From Prochlorococcus sp. AG-402-M18 (lineage in GTDB: Bacteria; Cyanobacteriota; Cyanobacteriia; PCC-6307; Cyanobiaceae): 64,000 nt of DNA. The stretch spans positions 159,415 to 223,414 of the forward strand of contig QCIQ01000001.1 in assembly GCA_003216595.1 (NCBI GenBank), given 5' to 3'. The notes beneath the pieces were generated by a model, which was not told where the DNA came from, did not search any database, and saw only the letters and a program-made list of their open reading frames with translations. Shown here piece after piece: positions 57,788-64,000 of this stretch; position 1 is the first letter of the stretch; every line of letters starts with the position of its first letter. A program made the position numbers and the translations under genes.

Positions 57788-58456
57788 ATGAGGATTGAAT
57801 CTAGGCTTTGTCACCTAACAGAAAACAAAGCTGTTGTGCGAGTCAATGGATGGCTTAATGAAAAAAATATTGGAAGTGCACTAGCTGAAGGATCAACAGT
57901 TGAAATTGCTGAGGATAAAGCCATATCAAGATTAAATAAAAGGATTAATGGAGCAACAAATATTGACTTAACTAAAAAGTCAAGTTACGCAGAAAATGTC
58001 ATACCCCCAGAGAAAGGTGAATCATTTCACAGGGAAGTTATTGATAATAATAATATCAATAATGTGCCTAGTGATTGGAGTAACGAATTAACAGCAATAG
58101 ATATTGAATTGCAAAGGTTAAAATGGACTAGGGATGATGAAAATAATTTTCTTGAAAAAGCATTAGGATATAAAAACCGAAATAAAATAACAAACTATAG
58201 TGATATATTAAAGTATCTAAGTCTTATAAAAAAGACAACTATTAAAACTACATCTAACTTAATTGATGAAGATACTAATAATTTAATGGAGGAGTCCGAG
58301 CTTATACTTAGAGATTTATCATGGGATTATAAGCAGGGAAGAGAATATTTGCAAAAGGAGTTTAATGTATCAACGAGGAAGGAACTTAACGAAGAACAAT
58401 TACTATCATTTATTGAAAAGCTAAAATCAATTCGTAATAAATATCTCGCTCATTAG
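57788..58456 (+). CDS. Conserved-looking hypothetical protein upstream of mfd (222 aa)
   Basis: Not recognised. The N-terminal 65 residues (RIESRLCHLTENKAVVRVNG, then STVEIAEDKAISRLNKRI) have an alternating strand/helix pattern. The linker around 65-95 is likely disordered. The remainder is helical with repeated Trp-centred elements (LQRLKWTRDDENNFLEKALG and LRDLSWDYKQGREYLQKEF), which look like two copies of one motif: L-x-W-(5-6)-FL/YL-x-KA/KE. Soluble. mfd begins 62 bases downstream on the same strand. Confidence 0.7.
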   Translation: MRIESRLCHLTENKAVVRVNGWLNEKNIGSALAEGSTVEIAEDKAISRLNKRINGATNIDLTKKSSYAENVIPPEKGESFHREVIDNNNINNVPSDWSNELTAIDIELQRLKWTRDDENNFLEKALGYKNRNKITNYSDILKYLSLIKKTTIKTTSNLIDEDTNNLMEESELILRDLSWDYKQGREYLQKEFNVSTRKELNEEQLLSFIEKLKSIRNKYLAH

Positions 58457-58518
58457 CCCTACTCATAATGATAGAAATAATGATATGATAAATTAATTAA
58501 TTAAATTAGAAGGGCAGA

Positions 58519-61500
58519 GTGTCTTTAGAGTCAATAGCAAATTATTTAGAAAGTCATCATTTAACAAATGAGTTGATTCATCGAACAAATAGGGAAGAAA
58601 GATTAATATTAACAGGTGCTTCCCGAACAGCAAAAGCATTAATTACAACATCGCTAGCAAAAAAAGAATCTAAAAAACTATTAGTAATTGTACCAACATT
58701 AGAAGAGGCTACTAGGTGGTTTCCACTTCTAAAGGATTGTGGGTGGTCTAAAACATGTTTATATCCCACGAGTGAAGTATCACCATATGATTCCGTAAAA
58801 GTTAGTTCAGAAATCATATGGGGACAATTACAAGTACTTAGCGATATAATGGAGTTTCAAGAGGATGATAATATCGCTATAATTGCAACCGAAAGATCAT
58901 TACAACCACATCTTCCTCCTTTTAAATTTTTTCAATCAAAGTGTATAAAATTAAAAATAGGTGATGAAATTAACCTTAGTGAATTATCATTAAAATTGAG
59001 TGAATGTGGATATATAAAATCTAATAGTATAGATCAGGAGGCAACATGGACAAGACGCGGAGATATAATTGATATTTATCCTGTTAGTAGTGAACTTCCA
59101 ATTAGATTGGAGTTATTTGGCAACCAATTAGACAAGATTAAAGAATTCGATCCAATATCACAAAGATCATTAGATAAAGTTGACAACGTTTGTATTACTC
59201 CTACAGGGTTTGAGCCACTAATAGTTAACAAGCTTAAATCTAATAATGATATTGACATTTCATTATTATTTACGGATGATGAGAACACTAATAAAATAGA
59301 TTCTAATATATTAACTTCTGCTAAAAGATATTTAGGTGTAGCATTTAACGAACCATCATCATTACTAAATTACTTAGATGATAATATTTTTATTGTAGTT
59401 GATGAAAGGGCCCAAGGCTTATCACATGGAAATGCCTGGTATAAAATTGTTGATGAAAGTTATAAAGAAATAATTACGAATTCATATTTAGATGAATCAT
59501 TTGAAGATTTATTTAAGCCTAATCTTCATAATAGTATTAGTGATATATATGATGAACTTAATGATTATAAAGGAATCGATATAACTGATTTAGAAGATAC
59601 AACAACTAAGCATAATGTTTTTAATATTTCTAGCAAACTTCATCCATGGCTTCCTAATCAATATGGAAAGATAAGTTTATCATTAAAAGACTATATACAA
59701 AATAAATATTCAATTTGGATAATTTCTGCACAACCCAGTCGTGCTGTTTCTCTCTTAGAAGAACATGAATCTATCTCAAAGTTTATACCAAATAATAAGG
59801 ATCTAAATGCTATTAAAAGTATTATAGATGATAAAATACCTGTAGCGATTAAAAATAATAATGAGGGCGAATGTGAAGGATTTATCCTTCCAGCTTGGAA
59901 GATTGCCTTAATCACAGATAAGGAATTTTTTGGACAACATAGTATTTCTACTACAGGTTATGTAAGAAGAAGGAATAAATCACAAAGTAAGAAAATAGAA
60001 CCTAATAAAATGAAGCCTGGTGATTACGTTGTTCATAGAAATCATGGGATCGGTCTCTTTCAGAAAATTGAGAAACTTAATATCAATGGAGAGTCTAGAG
60101 ACTACTTGGTCATAAAGTATGCGGACGGGAAATTAAGTGTTGCAGCGGATCAACTTGGTAGTTTAGGTAGATATAGGAATTCAAATTCTAAAACTCCCTC
60201 TATAAGTAAATTAGGCGGAGCAAATTGGCATAAAATCAAAGAAAAAGCCAAGAAATCAGTTAAAAAGGTTGCGATTGATTTAATTAAGTTATACGCCGAA
60301 AGAAGTAAAGAAAAAGGATTCAAGTTTCCAAATGATGGTCCATGGCAATGTGAATTAGAAGACTCATTTCCATATGAACTAACACCTGATCAAGCAAAAG
60401 CTACATCACAAGTTAAATCCGATATGGAAAGTGACAAACCTATGGATAGATTAGTTTGTGGTGATGTGGGGTTTGGGAAAACAGAAGTTGCAATTAGAGC
60501 AATATTTAAAGCAATTACATCAGGAAAGCAAATAGCATTGTTAGCTCCAACAACAGTATTGTCTCAACAACATTGGAGAACAATCACTGATAGATTTGCA
60601 CCTTATCCTATAAAAGTTTCTTTACTAAATAGATTTAAAACTAGTAGCGAAAGAAGACAAATAGTAAATGGACTGAAAGATGGACAAATTGATGCTGTTG
60701 TTGGTACACATCAGCTATTAAATAAAAAATTAGTTTATAAGGATCTGGGATTACTAGTTATAGATGAAGAACAACGTTTTGGAGTCAACCAAAAAGAAAA
60801 AATAAAGGAATTAAAGAAAAGTGTAGATGTATTAACTCTCTCAGCGACTCCTATTCCGAGAACACTCTATATGAGTCTTTCTGGGGTACGTGAAATGAGT
60901 TTAATAACAACACCACCACCACTACGTAGGCCAATTAAAACTCATTTAGCCCCCTTAGATAATGAAATAATAAGAAGTGCAATCTCACAAGAAATTGATA
61001 GAGGTGGACAAATTTTTTATATTGTTCCTCGAATAAGAGGTATCGAGGAGGTAGCACATAAATTAAAAATAATGATTCCAAATGTAAGATTATTGATTGC
61101 ACATGGACAAATGGAAGAAGGAGCATTAGAGAATGCAATGCTTGCATTTAACGCTGGAGAGGCAGATATTTTGCTTTGTACAACTATTGTCGAAAGTGGA
61201 TTAGATATTCCTAGAGTAAATACTATTTTAATTGAAGATTCTCACAAATTTGGCTTGTCTCAACTTTACCAATTGAGAGGCAGAGTAGGACGAAGTGGCG
61301 TACAAGCACACGCCTGGTTGTTTTATCCAAATAATGCCAAATTAAATGACACTTCAAGACAACGTCTAAAGGCCATAAAGGAATTTAGTGATTTGGGTAG
61401 TGGCTATCAGTTAGCTATGAGGGATATGGAAATTAGAGGTGTTGGAAACATTTTAGGTATTGAACAAAGTGGACAAATGGAAACAATAGGATTTGATTTG

Positions 61501-62025
61501 TATATGGAACTATTGCAGGAAGCTATCGCCGAAATACAAGGTCAAGATATTCCTTCTGTTGATGATACTCAAATTGATTTACCTGTTACAGCTTTTATAC
61601 CTGGAGATTGGATAACTGATCCAGATGAAAAAATAAACGCTTATAGATTAGCAACACAATGTGAAAACAACGAAGCCTTAGTTAAATTTGCTAGCAATTT
61701 GGTTGATAGATATGGAACTTTACCAAAGGCTGTTGAATCATTAATCGAAGTTATGAAATTAAAAATAATCGCTAAAAAATGTGGGTTCTCGAGAATTAAG
61801 TTGTCTAAACCTAACGTTGAGCTTGAAACATTGATGGATGAGCCAGCTTTTAAGTTATTACGAGAAGGTTTAGCGCAGCATCTTCATGGAAGATTTATCT
61901 ATAAAAAAGGAGATCGGTACTCCACCGTGACCATTCGCGGTCTCGGTATTTTGGATAACGACAAACTTCTAGATCAACTTACGGAATGGCTGAAGTTAAT
62001 GAACTCTCAATTAAACGCTAAATAA
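58519..62025 (+). CDS. mfd: Transcription-repair coupling factor Mfd
   Basis: Removes RNA polymerase stalled at lesions and recruits UvrA. Domain order is a UvrB-like N-terminal module (about 1-330), the RNA-polymerase-interacting domain (GDYVVHRNHGIGLFQKIEKL, near 495-560), then the RecG-like translocase with Walker A CGDVGFGKTEVAI, DEEQRFGV (Walker B), TLSATPIPRTLYMSLSG and QLRGRVGRSG, and a C-terminal TRCF domain. At 1168 residues it is full length. GTG start with GAAGGGCAGA upstream. Pairs functionally with uvrC in this window. Confidence 0.97.
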   Translation: MSLESIANYLESHHLTNELIHRTNREERLILTGASRTAKALITTSLAKKESKKLLVIVPTLEEATRWFPLLKDCGWSKTCLYPTSEVSPYDSVKVSSEIIWGQLQVLSDIMEFQEDDNIAIIATERSLQPHLPPFKFFQSKCIKLKIGDEINLSELSLKLSECGYIKSNSIDQEATWTRRGDIIDIYPVSSELPIRLELFGNQLDKIKEFDPISQRSLDKVDNVCITPTGFEPLIVNKLKSNNDIDISLLFTDDENTNKIDSNILTSAKRYLGVAFNEPSSLLNYLDDNIFIVVDERAQGLSHGNAWYKIVDESYKEIITNSYLDESFEDLFKPNLHNSISDIYDELNDYKGIDITDLEDTTTKHNVFNISSKLHPWLPNQYGKISLSLKDYIQNKYSIWIISAQPSRAVSLLEEHESISKFIPNNKDLNAIKSIIDDKIPVAIKNNNEGECEGFILPAWKIALITDKEFFGQHSISTTGYVRRRNKSQSKKIEPNKMKPGDYVVHRNHGIGLFQKIEKLNINGESRDYLVIKYADGKLSVAADQLGSLGRYRNSNSKTPSISKLGGANWHKIKEKAKKSVKKVAIDLIKLYAERSKEKGFKFPNDGPWQCELEDSFPYELTPDQAKATSQVKSDMESDKPMDRLVCGDVGFGKTEVAIRAIFKAITSGKQIALLAPTTVLSQQHWRTITDRFAPYPIKVSLLNRFKTSSERRQIVNGLKDGQIDAVVGTHQLLNKKLVYKDLGLLVIDEEQRFGVNQKEKIKELKKSVDVLTLSATPIPRTLYMSLSGVREMSLITTPPPLRRPIKTHLAPLDNEIIRSAISQEIDRGGQIFYIVPRIRGIEEVAHKLKIMIPNVRLLIAHGQMEEGALENAMLAFNAGEADILLCTTIVESGLDIPRVNTILIEDSHKFGLSQLYQLRGRVGRSGVQAHAWLFYPNNAKLNDTSRQRLKAIKEFSDLGSGYQLAMRDMEIRGVGNILGIEQSGQMETIGFDLYMELLQEAIAEIQGQDIPSVDDTQIDLPVTAFIPGDWITDPDEKINAYRLATQCENNEALVKFASNLVDRYGTLPKAVESLIEVMKLKIIAKKCGFSRIKLSKPNVELETLMDEPAFKLLREGLAQHLHGRFIYKKGDRYSTVTIRGLGILDNDKLLDQLTEWLKLMNSQLNAK

Positions 62026-62053
62026 ATCTACGATTAATTCGGATAAGATTGGA

Positions 62054-62302
62054 ATGTCAATCTTTCAATTGGTTGATCTCATCGTTTTTAATTTAAAAAA
62101 TTGCTATAGTCACCAAAATTTGAGTATTTTTACCTTGGGTGAAGTAATAGAAGTCAGTACTAACCAATTTGGGCTAAGTCTTTTTAGTGGAATGATAAGT
62201 CTTTTAGCGTTAGGGATATATACACTTTTAACTGTCGACGCAGGAAATGACGATGATGACTCAGACTCAGGTAGTGGTGGCTTGATGCAACCTGTGAATT
62301 AA
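62054..62302 (+). CDS. Small membrane protein with acidic Gly/Ser tail (start uncertain)
   Basis: The C-terminal part is convincing: a helix (LSLFSGMISLLALGIYTLLT) followed by a cluster of Asp and Gly/Ser and LMQPVN. The first ATG gives 82 residues whose first 27 look unlike the rest. A TATAGT string at 62105-62110 could be a promoter -10, which would favour a start at TTG 62135 (LGEVIEVSTNQFGL) and a 55-residue protein. Overlaps the end of the convergent thioredoxin-like gene by 4 bases. No function recognised. Confidence 0.6.
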   Translation: MSIFQLVDLIVFNLKNCYSHQNLSIFTLGEVIEVSTNQFGLSLFSGMISLLALGIYTLLTVDAGNDDDDSDSGSGGLMQPVN

Positions 62303-62607
62303 TTAGATATTAAATTTGCAAGTCTTTCTCTAAAATCACCTTTAGCAATCCCACCTTTAAGTTCACCAATAATTTCAAATTCCCCCTCAGGGTCATTAAC
62401 TAATAGATAAGTAGGCCAGCCCATACCTTCTTTTGTAGGATATTGTTTTAATAGTATTGGTCTATATTTTCGATAAAGTACTGTATCCTGGAGTTTTACG
62501 CTAATAAATTCAATACCTAATTCATTTGCAACTTTAGAATCAAAGAAGCTCATCCTGTGACAAGTACCACAATCCTCAGAACTAAATTTAATTAAAGAAC
62601 AGGTCAT
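62299..62607 (-). CDS. Thioredoxin-like protein with CGTC motif
   Basis: 102 residues with the active site SSEDCGTCHRMSFF placed as in thioredoxin, then GIEFISVKLQDTVLYRKYRP, WPTYLLVNDPEGE (probable cis-Pro region) and a C-terminal helix. CGTC instead of CGPC suggests a modified redox potential; similar cyanobacterial proteins are annotated as thioredoxin-like. No signal peptide, so cytoplasmic. Partner unknown. Confidence 0.8.
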   Translation of the reverse strand: MTCSLIKFSSEDCGTCHRMSFFDSKVANELGIEFISVKLQDTVLYRKYRPILLKQYPTKEGMGWPTYLLVNDPEGEFEIIGELKGGIAKGDFRERLANLISN

Positions 62608-62659
62608 AAAAAATTCTATTTATAACTAATAATAAATATACCTATTAATAAAAACTAGT

Positions 62660-63310
62660 TCAGTTATTAGACTTATTGTTTCTTGCAATAACAGAAAAGA
62701 AAGGATCACTCTCAGAGGAATAAAACCCAAAAAACTTTCTATCCTGAGTTTTTTCATTGATTATTTTATCAATCCTCCATCCATTAGTCTTAAGAACACT
62801 GGTTACGTATTCAATTCTTTTTGCTTCAGACGAATAAGTCCAGATATTTGGAGCCTTGGTCCAGAATGCTCGATTAGTGAATGAGATGATCAATAATGAA
62901 TCGGATTTGATGATCCTTGATAGTTCTATTGAAACCTTTTCAGGATATTGAAGATATTGCCATCCTGCAACGATTAAACAAACATCAATAGATGAGTCTT
63001 CAACTGGCATATTTTGTGTCTTATTTAAATTTTGAACCCAGAACCTATCAAGCCTTTTATTTGAACTTAGCTCTGCTTCATTCATTCCATGACCAATAAC
63101 TTTTTTATATCTAATATTAGAGGGTAAGTGACTTACCCAACTACTCATTAGATCTAAAATCACATAATGATTGAGTAAATACTTTGAGTATAAGTTTGTA
63201 AGTCTAGATCTAAATGAATCACTGAGGTGATGAACATATCTAGGCTGTTGATAAAAGATTTGATCATCTGTAACATCTATTTTATCTCTATCATGAATTG
63301 AAAGCTTCAT
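62660..63310 (-). CDS. Class I SAM-dependent methyltransferase (216 aa)
   Basis: Rossmann-type methyltransferase of unknown substrate. The SAM-binding beta-1 region is HYVILDLMSSWVSHLPSN, with GHGMNEAELSSNKRLDRF (acidic beta-2 end), and the DVCLIVAGWQYLQYPEKV segment as motif post-II. IIKSDSLLIISFTNRAFWTK is motif III. The glycine loop is replaced by MSSW, seen in some UbiE/methyltransferase-11 relatives. 52 bases separate it from the thioredoxin-like gene on the same strand. Confidence 0.78.
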   Translation of the reverse strand: MKLSIHDRDKIDVTDDQIFYQQPRYVHHLSDSFRSRLTNLYSKYLLNHYVILDLMSSWVSHLPSNIRYKKVIGHGMNEAELSSNKRLDRFWVQNLNKTQNMPVEDSSIDVCLIVAGWQYLQYPEKVSIELSRIIKSDSLLIISFTNRAFWTKAPNIWTYSSEAKRIEYVTSVLKTNGWRIDKIINEKTQDRKFFGFYSSESDPFFSVIARNNKSNN

Positions 63311-63477
63311 CTAAATTAGCTTTTGATTTAATTTTATATCATATTTTATTTATTGGCGAATAAATAAACACCTTAAAAACTGATAAATGCAAGAGTAATA
63401 AACTTTCTGATAATACATATATTTAAAAAATTCTAATAAATAAGAAAATTAATATAATATTAAGTGCTTATGGATCG

Positions 63478-64000
63478 TTATTGTTCTTTTTGCTCTATTA
63501 AGCTTTGCGAGGAATCAGTAGTCTCTCTTAACTCAAACTTATCATCTATAGGAATAATTAGTAAAACAGTACTAGTAAATACAAATATCATAAGAGCATA
63601 GATGAAGTTATAATTTTTCTTAGTATTAGTCAAACTATTATATATATATTTCTTACTAAAAGGTCTTTCTGTACTGATATTCCATCTGATATTAAATCTA
63701 GGATCTAATCTTAAAAAATCCAAACATCTTGTTAAATCTGACAATTCAGAATCATCTAAAATAATTTCTAATGGCTTAACTCCTTTCTTTGAACTATTGA
63801 GTAATAATTTATGATTAATTCCCGAAGGAGATATTGTTACAATCTTTTTATTAGAAACAAATGTTTTTCGTATCCCTGAAATATATAACCTTGTATATTC
63901 AAGAATCACTTGCATCAAATTATCGAGATGTTCCTTTTCGCCTTCTAATAGAGGTGATCCTATGATTTTTAATGTCCATGAAGATAAGATACCTATAGTA
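63478..64000 (-). CDS. DUF4335 family protein (5' part beyond window edge)
   Basis: The frame is open to the window end, and the first visible residues read as the middle of a protein: TLKIIGSPLLEGEKEHLDNL, then VILEYTRLYISGIRKTF and SPSGINHKLLLNSSKKGVKP. These match the cyanobacterial DUF4335 pattern. One C-terminal helix (YALMIFVFTSTVLLIIPI) is near the end. The role is unknown. About 174 codons are visible; the start is off-window, so the Met near base 63918 is not taken as the start. Confidence 0.7.
   Translation of the reverse strand, partial: TIGILSSWTLKIIGSPLLEGEKEHLDNLMQVILEYTRLYISGIRKTFVSNKKIVTISPSGINHKLLLNSSKKGVKPLEIILDDSELSDLTRCLDFLRLDPRFNIRWNISTERPFSKKYIYNSLTNTKKNYNFIYALMIFVFTSTVLLIIPIDDKFELRETTDSSQSLIEQKEQ

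Overview
The window is A+T-rich and densely packed, and it reads as the chromosome of a marine picocyanobacterium, most likely Prochlorococcus. I infer this from the low G+C, the many very small ORFs, the scarcity of Shine-Dalgarno sites, and cyanobacterial or plastid-type genes (hemJ, ycf20, psb30, a CCB2/CCB4-type cytochrome b6 heme factor, DUF1995, DUF2996, DUF4335, a pair of half-size Gdt1/UPF0016 transporters). I saw no rRNA, insertion sequence, integrase, phage gene or CRISPR array. One tRNA (CAT anticodon) is present.

Layout. 1-15.6 kb is core metabolism: ribBA (cut by the left edge), argC, purN, pgi, leuS, dapF, a cysteine desulfurase, a DUF1995 protein, a PBP4-type peptidase, coaD, a flavin-reductase-like protein, uvrC, hemJ and a PHP-domain protein. 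15.6-26 kb holds cobN, ilvE, metH, an ATP adenylyltransferase-type protein and several uncharacterised genes. With cobU at 35 kb, cobN and metH tie cobalamin synthesis to its main consumer. 26-36.1 kb has an unusual protein with a ribbon-helix-helix-like N-terminus and a J-domain, a 0.7 kb gap with tiny ORFs and an inverted repeat, pheT, rpmG-rpsR, a compact RNB ribonuclease, metG, lptC, the CCB-type gene, cobU and trmL.

36.1-41.3 kb is different: coding density falls, and most genes encode 19-74-residue proteins, many of them easily missed. Two paralogous families are recognisable there: a divergent pair at 36.1/36.5 kb and a same-strand pair at 38.6/39.2 kb with a possible third member at 25.6 kb. 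The region ends at the tRNA gene.

41.5-64 kb returns to dense core genes: a 2-Cys peroxiredoxin, an FtsH-like protein, rpmF, ycf20, a HAD phosphatase, recJ, psb30, two Gdt1-type genes, an RNase R-like protein, ubiX, a two-helix membrane protein, DUF2996, tldD-pmbA-fmt, a TerC-type protein, mfd, and a run of small or partial genes to the right edge.

The most notable signals are two apparently non-catalytic homologues of well-known enzymes. The FtsH-like protein has lost both its zinc motif and its first membrane helix. The RNase R-like protein has lost both RNB active-site motifs but keeps its cold-shock and S1 RNA-binding parts. The small-protein region and the RHH-J domain protein come next.
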